The notes: generated by a model from the sequence alone, not told the origin. Shown: positions 41,080 to 51,205, counted from the stretch's first letter. The stretch: 64,000 nt of DNA from Ypsolopha sequella (GCA_934047225.1 OW203983.1:310001-374000); one strand, 5' to 3'. Translations and numbers: made by a program.

Positions 41080-42561
41080 GTACATCCCTTTCTACAAAAA
41101 AAAATTTTTCAAAATAAAATTTTTAACTAACTATAAACATCTTTCATTGATTGTACATGAATGTTTCAAAACATACTACTCTGATTGTACTCTGATACAC
41201 TGTTGCAATAATAACATAATCTGACTCGACATTTAAACAATTGTAAACACAAAACAAGCTCGTAACATGAAACTGCCTACTGGCTGACGCAATTCTTATC
41301 TTGCTGTAATGAAATAAATTTCAATGAAATAAAATTTCAACATTGTATAGTACCATAATGTAAAGACTATTTTATAATATAAAATTACACAAGATTCTTT
41401 AAGAAAACAATACAAAAAAAAATGAATATAAATCTGAAAAACTCTTTAACACTAACTTCTGTAGAAATTACTCTGAAATTGAATTCCAAATTAACAGATA
41501 ACACTTGAATATCGAAACAGTAAAATAACATAATAACGGTGTTATAATATCAAAAATAGTGCTATAATGGGAAATTTTTCAATTTGTTCAACTACACAAT
41601 TCATAACTGGACTTTACACAGTATATTAATGTGAAAAAAAAAAAAAAAATGCTATTATAAAAAACTTTAAACAATTTATAGAGGAAAAATACAAACACAA
41701 AACTGTTACATAACACAAAAAATACATTTCCTGACATCTATCCGAATCCTAAACATTTTATTACTTTTTGGTGATCAATCCAAAAGCTAGAAAAATATCT
41801 AGTATACCAATAGTATATCTTTACGTCATGTAAGAAAAAATTCCGGAAATTTCTACTTACATGCTTCATAGTTACACAAATTACAAACATAAATGACATT
41901 TCAATACACAATACACAAGAAAACATAAAAAATAAATTTCGCATTGCATCAAGGGTCTACATTTGCATTCTATTACGGAACCCTGTTTATTCGTCTTTGC
42001 TTATTTGCTCTAATTCGATGTCACTCAGGTAGCGTTTCCTGCTTAACCTGACTATATATCGACATTATAAATCACTTGAAAACAATAATAAAACACTAAA
42101 AAATTACAATCTACAAGAAAAGAAAGAAAAAATATCTAAGTTTCGGAAATCTCTCTAGGATCCCTTTAATGCGGAAAGAAAAAAAATAACTTGATAGTTT
42201 GCAAAAATACTCTCTAGGCCATTTTACGATTCACCGAGGGCTCGGAACAACTTGAAGAGTGTTCAGGTTAAAATATGGCTTGCCCGTATCTATAGTTTCA
42301 TTTAGTTCGCGGGTTCATATTCGAGTTATAAACTCACGGAACCCTAACATTTCATATCTATAATTTCTACGTTACACATGCTATTGCATTGAGATCTGAG
42401 TTGCTTAATCCGCATTCCCCAAATCTAATACCTTTAGCTATTCTTTAAAACTACTTTCTAGTATGATCACTTCTTTGTACCTTAAACAAAAATAACACAA
42501 TGGTCACTGTTTCGTAAACTTTCAATTTTCTGTTTCAATTTGCCTGCTGACGTAATTCGTC
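41080..42561 (-). other. 3' non-coding region of gypsy A
   Basis: About 1.5 kb of AT-rich sequence between the small third ORF and the 3' LTR. No motif. It is long for a gypsy element 3' UTR; the frame at 41738-41944 has no family features. Confidence 0.55.
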
Positions 42562-42918
42562 CTATACATGTTGCTGCATCGTATTTTGGAATGCCTGTGG
42601 AGCACTCTCCAAAGTTGACGCTCTTAATTCTTTTCTTAACCACTTTCGCATATGATTACTACACTTTGTATATAATACGTACACTGATAAAAAACACAAT
42701 ATGATAACTGTTATTACTATCACAATTCCATAAATCTCCATTTTTTCTTCTAATTTCGAATTACTTGACTCGTTTGCACCATTCTGTGCTATGACAACTT
42801 GTTCGTTTTTACTTTGCGGTTTACCCATTTTTTGGAATTTTAACCACAAAATATTTACACGACTTTTACAAAAAACTAAATCTTTATCACTGAACCTCAC
42901 AATATGTACTGTATGCAA
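42562..42918 (-). CDS. gypsy A third ORF: small single-pass membrane protein
   Basis: The frame is 118 codons; the likeliest start is the internal 'MGKPQSKNEQVVIAQNG', giving 88 residues. A short polar N-terminus with possible N-glycosylation (N-E-S-S) is followed by one strong hydrophobic helix ('YGIVIVITVIILCFLSVYVL') and then a basic stretch ('HMRKWLRKELRAS'). It lies 60 bases after pol on the same strand, in the position where env sits in other elements, but has no fusion peptide, cleavage site or Cys-rich ectodomain. I do not know a named family for it. It could be an accessory membrane protein of the element. Confidence 0.55.
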   Translation of the reverse strand: MHTVHIVRFSDKDLVFCKSRVNILWLKFQKMGKPQSKNEQVVIAQNGANESSNSKLEEKMEIYGIVIVITVIILCFLSVYVLYTKCSNHMRKWLRKELRASTLESAPQAFQNTMQQHV

Positions 42919-42978
42919 AACTAAAAATAATACTCTTTATGTACTTTAATCATTGCTCTAGATAATTTACATATTTGC

Positions 42979-45900
42979 TTACGAATCTGCAAATCTAACT
43001 GGTTTCTTAATCACACGACCGCTGCGTGATGTTCTAATTTCTGGCTGATCACGTGTCTCAAAAGGTACTAACGGACTTTGAACTGAAACGTTTTGATTCT
43101 CAATATTTTGACTTGCTAAATCGCTTTCATTTTGAACATCCTCATTTTCACATAAAGTATACGCTGGTTTCAATCTATCTATAGAAATGTTCGTCTGTCT
43201 GTTCGGTAACTGTACTTTAAAAACCTTATTTTCTCTACTTAAAACGCGGTATGGGCCATCATAAGTAGGTATTAGAGGTTTCTTAACTGCATCATTTCTT
43301 ATGAAAACGTGTGAACATGACTGTAAGTCCTTATGCACGAAAATCTTTCTGGAATCGCTCGACGTTCGCGATTGCGGCTTTAATTCTCTAATAATTTTGC
43401 GTAACTGCTCAACATATGTAAAAGGATCATTGCTCTGCGTACTTACTTCTTGAAAAAATTCACCTGGTAGCTTAATATTGTGTCCGTAAATCATCTCTGC
43501 CGAACTTATTCCTGAGTCGCTCCTGCCTGAAGCTCTTAACCCTAGAAGAACTGTAGGTAATTCTTGTATCCAAGATGTACTTGCCTTCAATCTAGCAGTA
43601 AGCGCTGCTTTCAGCGTACGATGCCACCTTTCTATGCTGCCGTTGCTTTGTGGATGATATGGAGTGGTTCTAAATTTCTTGATACCTAATAATTTCATTA
43701 ACTCTGCGAATAACTCACTCTCCATCTGCCTTCCTTGATCTGTTGTCATTCTACTAAAACTTCCGAAACGACAAATCCAACCTTCATACACGGCTCTGGC
43801 TACTTTTTCAGCCGTGATTTCTTTTACTGGAATTGCCTCTGCCCATCTGGTATATCTGTCTATGATTGTTACTAAATACCTGTATCCCTCTTCAGTTGTT
43901 GGTAGTGGCCCAACGATGTCCATATGGATATGCTCGAATCTGTTGCATGGTGGAAAACTTCCGACTTCTGATACTGTGTGTCTATTTACCTTGCTCCGCT
44001 GACATTGTATACAAGATTTTGCCCATTGGCTTACGTCTTTATTCATGCTAGGCCAAAAAAATCTTTGCGCTACCATCTTACGTGTAGTTTTGCTACCTGG
44101 ATGACTAAAATTATGTATAGAATCAAAAGCTGTTTTCCTAAAAGTTTCAGTCAAAAACGGTCTGGCATTATTAGTACTTATTTCGCAATAAATTAATTTG
44201 TCGCTACCTGGTAACCTGAGTTGCTTTAACTGTACATTGCTGTCCTGCTTTGTCAGTAAATTGTGCAAGTGTGTGTCTGTTTCCTGCGCTGTCGCAAGTT
44301 CGCTGTAATCTAGTGCTGACGGGCATGTTATGGTTTCAATTCTAGAAAGTGCATCCGCTACGGGATTCAAATTACCTTCCACGTGTTTAATATAAGTTGT
44401 AAATTCGCTGATGAACAATAACTGCCTAGTACGTCTTGGGTTCTCTTTGTTACTACCTATCTTTGTAAAAGCAAATGTTAAGGGTTTATGATCTGTAAAT
44501 ATAGTGAACTCTCTACCCTCTAGCATGTTTCTGAAATAAACTACGGCCATGTATATTGCCAATAATTCTCGATCATATGTACTATATTTCTCCTGTGCCG
44601 CTGAAAGTTTCTTTGAAAAATAACCCAATGGTTTCCAGTAATTACCAACCTTTTGTTGTAAAACTGCGCCTGCACAATTTGCACTGCAATCTGTCATCAG
44701 AGATAATTCCACATTGGCCAACGGATGAGACAGAGTAACGGCGTTTTTAAGACTTACCTTACACTGCTCGAAAGCCTGCGTTGCCTTCTCATTCCATGGA
44801 ATCTTTGTTTTGTCCTTTTTCTTTGTATTGTGCAAAAACTGATTCAGCTCTGCTTGCTGTACGACTGCCTTTGGTAGATGCGCTCTGTAAAAATTTAACA
44901 TTCCTAAAAATCGTCTCAGCTGCTCAACTGTTTCCGGTTTTGGGTATTCAGTGATAGCCTTGACTTTGTCCTCCAAAGGACGTATTCCCTCTGTGGAAAC
45001 TTCATACCCCAGAAAATCTACTTTAGCTTGTCCAAATACGCATTTACTTAAATTTATTGTGATTCCAATCTCGTTAAAACGTTCAAAAAGTTTTCTGAGA
45101 TGCTGCGTGTGCTGCTCTTCTGTTTCTGATGCTAGAATAACGTCATCAATGTACCCGAAAAGACATGATTTCTCCCCCTTTTCATTCTGTATTACTTCTA
45201 TACCCTGTAAAACTGTATTATTCATGAATCTTTGGAAAGTTTGAGCAGCATTTCTAAGTCCAAACGTCATACGCGTAAACTCGTATAGCCCAAACGGTGT
45301 TATAATCGCTGTTTTCTCTACATCCTCGGGTGCTACTCTGATAAAATGATAGGCTCTATTAATATCTATACGTGTGAAAATTTTTTTACCTGCTAATCCA
45401 TACGTGAAGTCTTGTAGCCGAGGTACTGGATACCTGTCTGGTTTCGTGATTGCGTTGAGCTGCCTGTAGTCTCCGCATGGCCTGATCTGGCCATCCTTCT
45501 TCGGCACGACGTGTAGAGGACTCGCCCAAGCACTTTTTGATGGTCTACATATACCTATTTCTTGCATGAACCTAAATTCGTCCCTGACCTTATTAAACCT
45601 ATCTGGGGGCAAAGGTCGTGCTTTAGCATGAACCGGTGGTCCGGTTGTCTCTATGTGATGAAAAACTGAATGCGACGGTATTTCTTTAAAAGACACAGGT
45701 TTCGTAATTTCGGAAAATTCTTCTAATAATTCGCGATATGGATGTTCATCCTGAATGCTACTTATTGAAGAAGGACCTTCATAAACAACTATCGTACCAT
45801 CTGTACGTAAATTAGTCACCAAATCAATTAATTTCCTATTATACAAGTCTATAAGTAACTTATGAGTTCTTAAAAAGTCTGCTCCGAGTATGGGCTTTGG

Positions 45901-46176
45901 TACATCACACACTATAAATGTCCACTTGAATGCACGCCTTAAACCTAAATTTAGCTCCATTGTAGTCACACCATAAGTCTTAATTTCTGTATTGTTCGCT
46001 GCGTATAATTTATATGTGCACTCACGACGATCTTGCGGTTTAACACAACTAACCGGTAAAGTACTTACGTTTGCACCACTATCAATTAAAAAACGTAGTT
46101 TACTGTTCCAATCCGTAACACTTAACCGATGATTGTCTGTCACTGCAATGCAATTGTTAACCGCACCCAACTGCAT
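42979..46176 (-). CDS. gypsy A pol: protease, RT, RNase H, integrase
   Basis: A 1065-residue frame, intact. Protease 'LRFLIDSGANVSTLP' (about 46070-46110). RT with 'KKDGQIRPCGDYRQLN', 'FTRIDINRAYHFIRV', 'PFGLYEFTRMTFGLRNA' and the YIDD box (45136-45153). RNase H 'SLMTDCSANCAGAVLQQ' and 'YSTYDRELLAIYMAV'. Integrase with the HHCC finger ('NFSHPGSKTTRKMV', 'CIQCQRSKV') and D-D-E core ('IHMDIVGPLP', 'TTDQGRQ', 'PQSNGSIERWHRTLKAAL'), ending in 'NISIDRLKPAYTL'. Gag lies directly upstream in the same reading frame with one TGA between, so the ATG may not be the true start; read-through of a gag-pol unit is possible. Confidence 0.95.
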   Translation of the reverse strand: MQLGAVNNCIAVTDNHRLSVTDWNSKLRFLIDSGANVSTLPVSCVKPQDRRECTYKLYAANNTEIKTYGVTTMELNLGLRRAFKWTFIVCDVPKPILGADFLRTHKLLIDLYNRKLIDLVTNLRTDGTIVVYEGPSSISSIQDEHPYRELLEEFSEITKPVSFKEIPSHSVFHHIETTGPPVHAKARPLPPDRFNKVRDEFRFMQEIGICRPSKSAWASPLHVVPKKDGQIRPCGDYRQLNAITKPDRYPVPRLQDFTYGLAGKKIFTRIDINRAYHFIRVAPEDVEKTAIITPFGLYEFTRMTFGLRNAAQTFQRFMNNTVLQGIEVIQNEKGEKSCLFGYIDDVILASETEEQHTQHLRKLFERFNEIGITINLSKCVFGQAKVDFLGYEVSTEGIRPLEDKVKAITEYPKPETVEQLRRFLGMLNFYRAHLPKAVVQQAELNQFLHNTKKKDKTKIPWNEKATQAFEQCKVSLKNAVTLSHPLANVELSLMTDCSANCAGAVLQQKVGNYWKPLGYFSKKLSAAQEKYSTYDRELLAIYMAVVYFRNMLEGREFTIFTDHKPLTFAFTKIGSNKENPRRTRQLLFISEFTTYIKHVEGNLNPVADALSRIETITCPSALDYSELATAQETDTHLHNLLTKQDSNVQLKQLRLPGSDKLIYCEISTNNARPFLTETFRKTAFDSIHNFSHPGSKTTRKMVAQRFFWPSMNKDVSQWAKSCIQCQRSKVNRHTVSEVGSFPPCNRFEHIHMDIVGPLPTTEEGYRYLVTIIDRYTRWAEAIPVKEITAEKVARAVYEGWICRFGSFSRMTTDQGRQMESELFAELMKLLGIKKFRTTPYHPQSNGSIERWHRTLKAALTARLKASTSWIQELPTVLLGLRASGRSDSGISSAEMIYGHNIKLPGEFFQEVSTQSNDPFTYVEQLRKIIRELKPQSRTSSDSRKIFVHKDLQSCSHVFIRNDAVKKPLIPTYDGPYRVLSRENKVFKVQLPNRQTNISIDRLKPAYTLCENEDVQNESDLASQNIENQNVSVQSPLVPFETRDQPEIRTSRSGRVIKKPVRFADS

Positions 46177-46188
46177 CGTTTCTAATTT

Positions 46189-46722
46189 TCATGAACCGTA
46201 TTGCTGCGACTGCTGTCCCTGTGCTTGCCGCTGTTGATTCTGCGACTGCTGCTGTGCACCCCAATTACAAGGCGTTTCACATCTGTTCGCTCTATTTCCG
46301 AATTTGTAATGATGTCTGCATAGCCAATCCGGATGATTAGGGTTTCTTCTGGGCCCGTTTGATCTAGACCTGTTTCTGCTCCGATTTCTTCTATCACCAC
46401 GGTAACCGTAGCTCCTATCTCTGCTGCGTCCGCGAATTTCACTAACTTCTCCTTTTAGCTCTTTAAGCTGCAACGTCAACGCCATCATCTGCGCCATCAG
46501 CTCCGGAAATGGTGAGGAAGTCGCTGCGGCCGCCGCTGTCACTTCCGCCACATCTCCTGTCCTAATGTTCTCAACTATCTTGTCTGCCCTAGTTGCTAAA
46601 TTCTCCAGGCTTGTCTCTTGGCTCACAGCTAAAACTGCTCTAACTGCCGACGGTAAACGTCCAATCCACAATTTCTTCAGGGAAGCCTCTGATGTTCCCG
46701 AGTTCCTTGCCAACTCTGCCAT
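46189..46722 (-). pseudogene. gypsy A gag, N-terminal half deleted
   Basis: 177 codons that match only the second half of a CsRn1-type gag: 'LKKLWIGRLPSAVRAVLA', 'LENLATRADKIVEN', a basic RS-like stretch, then the finger 'LCRHHYKFGNRANRCETPCNW' and a Q-rich end. The codons just upstream still read 'HQLLRRM', the usual preceding motif, but then the similarity stops and no gag start is found in the 210 bases before the primer-binding site. About 150 residues are missing. The TGA at 46189-46191 is followed in frame by 'KLETMQLGAV' of pol. Confidence 0.85.
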
Positions 46723-46929
46723 CCGCCTAAGAAGCTGGTGACCGGAGCCGAAAACCGGTGAGGACCGTATAATACCCCCCTGGGTCCGGCCCTGCCCAAG
46801 GTGTGCCGTCTAAATTCTCGCCGAGGCCGACACTTCTCGACGAGGAGTTCCCTTCCCGCTGCCCGTGTCCCGTTGGTTCACCTCACAAACACTACACCCC
46901 AACAGCCATCAAACGCACTGCCCAAAAAT

Positions 46930-46947
46930 CGACGTTCGGGGTCACCA
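46930..46947 (-). promoter_or_regulatory. tRNA-Trp primer-binding site of gypsy A
   Basis: On the minus strand TGGTGACCCCGAACGTCG, starting two to three bases after the 5' LTR. It matches the complement of the tRNA-Trp 3' end (TGGTGACCCCGACGTG) with one extra A. Use of tRNA-Trp is a feature of the CsRn1 clade, in agreement with the gag finger. Confidence 0.85.
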
Positions 46948-46949
46948 CT

Positions 46950-47144
46950 TTGGCAGGTTGGGGTGTTAACTGAGTGAAACACAGGTTAGCGGTTAATAGT
47001 CCGATATATTCTAGTGGCTACAACCACACAAGAAAACACGTTGATACTACACAATGTCGGGAAGAGAACTGGCGAGGCTACGTGCCTTGCCACAAGTCGT
47101 GCACAATTACTTATTGCTACAATCAGCAATTTCATGACTCCACA
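46950..47144 (-). repeat. 5' LTR of gypsy A
   Basis: 195 bases; same sequence as 40885-41079 by eye. The next five bases, ACATT, are the target duplication. Confidence 0.93.
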
Positions 47145-47149
47145 ACATT

Positions 47150-47710
47150 ATTAAATCTATCTGGGCAAAAAGACTTCCACAACATCTCCAAATTGTCATA
47201 GCATCTCAACCCGATACTACCACACTTGATGATTTAGGAATCATGGCTGACAAAATAATTGACATTATTCCTCAAACGTACGGCTGCTCGGCACAAGCTG
47301 CTTTATTCCTTGTTTTTTGCGAAGACAGGGATTTAACTGCCTTCACAGGAATAAAGGCATCTTCCAAACTGATTGCTGATAACTTCGTCTGGCCAGCTAT
47401 GCGCAAAGATTGTGTCTCTTGGACAAAAGCTTGTTTAGATTGTCAATCTTCCAAAGTCAACAAACATACCAAATCACCGATCGGAGAATTTGCTCTTCCC
47501 AACTCTAGATTCGATCATATTCATATTGACCTAGTAGGGCTACTGCCTGTTTCTAGGGGAAATCGTTATATTTTAACGGTTATTGAACGATTCTCAAGAT
47601 TAACAGAAGCATATCCTCTCAGTAACATTGAAGCCGAATCAGTATCTCGCAGGCTATTTACTGAATGGATCTGCCGCTACGGTGTACCTTTAAGAGTCAC
47701 GTCAGACTAA
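47150..47710 (+). pseudogene. gypsy B gag end fused to integrase by deletion
   Basis: Continues the gag frame with 'IKSIWAKRLPQHLQIVIASQ' and 'LDDLGIMADKIIDIIP'. Within a few codons (near 47285) the sequence switches to integrase: 'IKASSKLIADNFVWPAMRKD', 'CVSWTKACLDCQSSKVNKHT' and the first core Asp in 'FDHIHIDLVG'. The frame stops at a TAA (47708-47710) that replaces the Q codon of 'SDQGRQF'. The histidine end of the HHCC finger is partly lost at the junction. Confidence 0.8.
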
Positions 47711-48326
47711 GGCCGACAGTTCACTTCACAGGTTTTTGCAGCACTTTCCAAGCTATGTGGATTTCAACATATCAACACTACAGCTTATCACCCATCCGCC
47801 AACGGCCTCATAGAGAGGGTGCATAGACAGATAAAAGCTGCCATAAAGTGTCATAACACCAATAGATGGTCTGATGAACTTGCAATCATCATGATGGGCA
47901 TCAAGGCATCTTACAAAGAAGATCTGAAAGCTTCACCCGCTGAAATGGTTTTTGGCCAACAAATAAGACTACCTGGTACACTTATTGATCCCACATGAAT
48001 GACAATGAATTCGAACCAAATGAGTTCTTAAACAACCTTAAACAAACATTCAAAAGCCTTTCACGAATATTCATGAATAAGAGCCTTAATACTTGTACGC
48101 ACGTTTTTGGACGAGTAGATACACCACGCACAGGACTCCAAAACATTATGAAGGACCCTTTCTTGTGATGGAGAAACAAGATAAGTTCTTTAAAATCGAT
48201 ATGCATGTCCAGTACAAGAACATCTCCATCGACAGAGTAAAGCCTGCTTACATTCTATCAGAAATAGAATCAGATGATGTAACTACTACAATTCCTGCCA
48301 AAAAAAGTGTTCGGTTCTGCATTTGA
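47711..48326 (+). pseudogene. gypsy B integrase remainder
   Basis: After the TAA the same frame continues with 'GRQFTSQVFAALSKLCGFQH', 'TAYHPSANGLIERVHRQIKA' (catalytic E present) and 'ASPAEMVFGQQIRLPG'. A later frame holds 'RTPKHYEGPFLVMEKQDKFF' and 'YKNISIDRVKPAYIL', the C-terminal end also found in element A. Stops and shifts around 47995-48110. Confidence 0.8.
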
Positions 48327-48500
48327 CTCTCTACTTTTTACTTTTATATCTTATCTTTGTTATCTTCAAACCGTTCCCCAAGGGGAGTGAATGTAGTGCT
48401 CTATGGCCTTAAGCCATATAGACATTCTTCATATACTTCACTTTGACTTTGACTTGGATTTTGGAAAATAAACAAGAATGCTCATTTTTGAATTATCATT

Positions 48501-49139
48501 TTGTAGAAGCATAAATACTTTTTATTTATTTTTTTTAACTTGAAAAATAAAGAAATGAAGGGCTGTCAAAGTTGAAATTTTTAGACCATTTTTGTTACGG
48601 GGTCTATCTCAAAGGCCAAAGCAGTTAAAAATTTGAAATTTCATTACCATGTGCTGTATTTAAACAACAAATACTAAAAACGCCGATTAAAAAATAAATA
48701 TATCTACATATATACATATATATACACCTATACAAATATATTGTACTTTTAGGGTTACGTCCTCGAATACTCAACCAACATAATTCTGTAGTTTTTATGT
48801 CTGAAAGAATTAGAGCATTACCTAAAATTAAATAAATATCTAGTTTGAAATAATTGGTCATATGTACGAAACCCTAAAAGAACGAGGCCCGACCCGCACT
48901 TGGCCGCTTTTTTTAACATTCCAGACCAAATAGTAGTGATCAGTTTATTTCATGGTGACGAATATAACCGTAGCCTTTGTAGAGGTAACACCACGAAAGG
49001 AGTCGCGCGGACAATTTATTATTTATTTTTGATAATAAGCACTTGGACAGATGACTTTTTTCGTGGGGTTTGCTGTTCAGTGTAATGTTTGCTGTACAGC
49101 GTCTCTATTAGTTGATGTCATCTGTCCTACGTTCCGAGA
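48501..49139. other. no gene; GGTTCCGTA-family trace
   Basis: AT-rich. About 48865-48910 (CGAAACCCTAAAAGAACGAGGCCCGACCCGCACTTGGCCGC) is the inverted head of the hairpin family. Confidence 0.5.
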
Positions 49140-50075
49140 TTGCTGATAATATCTTAAGGCGATATGCGAAAAAAAGACGGGTGTTTCTTTTCTGTGTATT
49201 TCATGAAATACATGGAAAATTTTAATAAATTTCTGATATATGTATTTTGACTATATAATCTAGGGTTTTGAAATTGGAAAACGTGTTTGGATAAATTTTC
49301 CACGATAGAAATAATTGTTGAAATGAGGTCTTCAAACACACTTTTTCTCCTCGTTTGACGAATAGGAACCATATACAGAACTCAAACATATTTTATCAGG
49401 TGTGTTTCAATAATATCTAGAGATTTGATATTTGAAATTTTGCTAGCTATTTTAGTTTTTTAATAAAAATATAAAACCAACTTTTTTCCCCTTTTCCCTG
49501 AATCTGCCCCTCTCGCACTGCGCGATTTTTCGCTTGGAGTGACAGTGACAAAAATAAAATTTGCATAGCCTCTTAAGCGCTTAAAGCGGGCTAAAAAACG
49601 TTTTTTTTTCCTGCCATTAGTTGTATGACGTCATAAATTACGTCACACATTAGCGCTGAAGGTTGTGATTTCTGTGGTCTAAAGTGCGCTAAACCGTAAT
49701 AATCTTCCATGAAGATCGAATGGGCGCAGGTAGGCATGTATTTATATATGTAACCTATTAGTATGTAGTATATAGGATGGGATTTGGTCGGCCGCCTGGA
49801 TTCGTGCTGGGGGCTCGGTTGGTGATCATTGAACCTTGTTCCTGGTCCCTGGCCGGGTCTCCGGTGTGGGTTCGGGAGGTTGATTGGATTTAACCTTGTA
49901 TAATAATATTTTACCTATCATTTTAATCGTAAATATATTGCTACATAAATTAAATAAACATTTAATCTAGTTCATGTACATTTATTATTTTATTACATAT
50001 ATTATATATCTTATAAAAGATTAAAATTTTACTTGTGAAACGTGTATTATATAAGGTATTTCAATTTAAATTGAA
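49140..50075 (+). repeat. repeat family X, copy 2
   Basis: Matches 30270-31205 at both ends (see that entry); the middle (about 49580-49725) is private to this copy and holds a TGACGTCATAAATTACGTCA near-palindrome at about 49627-49646. Confidence 0.7.
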
Positions 50076-50369
50076 AGTAATTTAGGAGGTGATTCAGTAT
50101 CGTTAATACATCACATTCCACAACAAAGCACTTTTTTTTGCGCGAACTTTTTTTTCACTTCTCTGTACAAAGTGGTCCGATCAGCTGACTCAGTTTGTAT
50201 GGACAACTTGTCCATACAAACTGAGTCAGCTGATCGGACCACTTTTTTTGCGCGAACTTTTCTTCACTTGTCCAGGACAAGTGAAGAAAAGTTCGCGCAA
50301 AAAAAGTACTTTGCAGTGGAATGTGATGTATTAACGATACTGAATCACCTCCTAAATTACTTTTAATTT
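50068..50369. mobile_element. compound foldback element with three nested palindromes
   Basis: Outer arms: GTAATTTAGGAGGTGATTCA and onward at the left, with the reverse complement at the right up to 50369. Inside, about 50170-50242 is a near-perfect palindrome around GGACAACTTGTCC, and about 50240-50308 is another around ACTTGTCC-AGG-ACAAGT with TTTTTTTGCGCGAACTTTTC arms. It ends 84 bases before the acceptor of exon C. Confidence 0.8.
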
Positions 50370-50453
50370 CATTTTTGAATTTTGCTATTTATAATGAATT
50401 GTGTATGGTCCTGAATGTATTAATTTTAAATGAATTAATTTCCATTGTTACAG

Positions 50454-50584
50454 ACTGAACATAACGTGCCAAGGCGACATGACAGCGCTCCACCTGTATC
50501 GGAACAGAACTCTTATACCCATAGACAACAGGACAAAGAGACAGTCGCAGTATTTGTTTGTGAACCGGCGGAAGCGATTATCTG
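50454..50584 (+). CDS. GPR107: GPR107/108-like protein, exon C
   Basis: Acceptor TTGTTACAG, then one base that completes the split AG|A codon from exon B (Arg). It reads 'LNITCQGDMTALHLYRNRTL', 'IPIDNRTKRQSQYLFVN' and 'RRKRLS', ending at G|GTACGA; an alternative donor six bases on (GTAACT, exon to 50590) is also possible. Two N-glycosylation sites (N-I-T, N-R-T twice) fit a luminal domain. The exact phase match over two introns of 9.6 and 14.5 kb is the main evidence that the three exons belong together. The transmembrane part must lie beyond the window. Confidence 0.82.
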
Positions 50585-50834
50585 GTACGAGTAACTACTT
50601 TTTATTTTATAGCATGTGTTATACTAGACTTGTGACGTTTCATAGCTAGAGAGTGTAACGGAGTCGCTGCTATATTAAATTTGTTAATAGCAGTAACATA
50701 ATATAGCAGTATCATAATATATAGCCCCTGGTTCGTTAATAGGATTGATGATATCCTGTTTGATGGAACTCCAATACCATTTAGCAATGAAGTATAAAAT
50801 CTAGGAATCCTTTTTGATAGTTGTTTAACATTAA

Positions 50835-51205
50835 GGTGGATGGTCCAAGGTAGTTTTTATAAAAAACTTGTGAGAACCAATAACGACGACAGAAGTATTA
50901 TTATTTAATTCTGTTACCTTTTTCCACACGTTCCATCAACTTTACACCCGCGAATATTCAGAAAAAAATTGTTTTTACAATCTAATTTTGCAATTTAAAA
51001 CTTTCATACATTGGATCACAAAAGTTTTAAATAACAACATTAGATTCTAAAAAAGTTTGTTTGTAAAAACACTGATTATTCGCGGGTGTAAAGTTGATGG
51101 AACGTGTGGTTTTTTCCAAAAAGGTAACAGAATTAAACAATAATACTTCTGTCGTCGTTATTGGGTCCCACAAGTTTGTATGAAGATTGCCTTGGACCAT
51201 CCACC
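50835..51205. mobile_element. foldback MITE with TTAA target sites
   Basis: TIRs begin GGTGGATGGTCCAAGG and its complement; arms of about 175 bases hold 'AATAACGACGACAGAAGTAT' and 'TTCCATCAACTTTACACCCG' with complements on the other side. TTAA lies at both edges (50831-50834 and 51206-51209), as for piggyBac-type elements. It interrupts the LINE reading. Confidence 0.85.

Larger units (their letters stand above)
40885..47144 (-). mobile_element. young CsRn1-like gypsy element A
   Basis: A 6.26-kb element on the minus strand with 195-bp LTRs that look identical to each other. It is flanked by ACATT on both sides (40880-40884 and 47145-47149), and removing it with one copy of ACATT restores the gag reading of element B. 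The primer-binding site matches tRNA-Trp and the gag finger is of the C-H-H/C type of the CsRn1 clade. Pol is fully open. The N-terminal half of gag is deleted, so it needs help from another copy to move. Confidence 0.93.
40500..48500 (+). mobile_element. older gypsy element B, deleted and interrupted
   Basis: A + strand Ty3/gypsy relic of CsRn1-like type. Its gag is split by the younger element A (40885-47144). After that, gag joins directly to integrase, so protease, RT and RNase H are lost. A polypurine tract (AAGGGGAGTGAA, 48380-48391) precedes a TGTAGTGCTC LTR start at 48392, with an AATAAA signal at 48467. The 5' LTR is not found and the 3' LTR end is unclear. Confidence 0.8.

Noticed and set aside
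40909..41130. A 73-residue ORF found twice (also at 46974-47201)
   Set aside because: It is the LTR of gypsy A present at both ends, not a gene family.
41738..41944. Aromatic-rich minus-strand frame in the gypsy A 3' region, as a possible env
   Set aside because: Low complexity, no cleavage site, no signal peptide or conserved cysteines.
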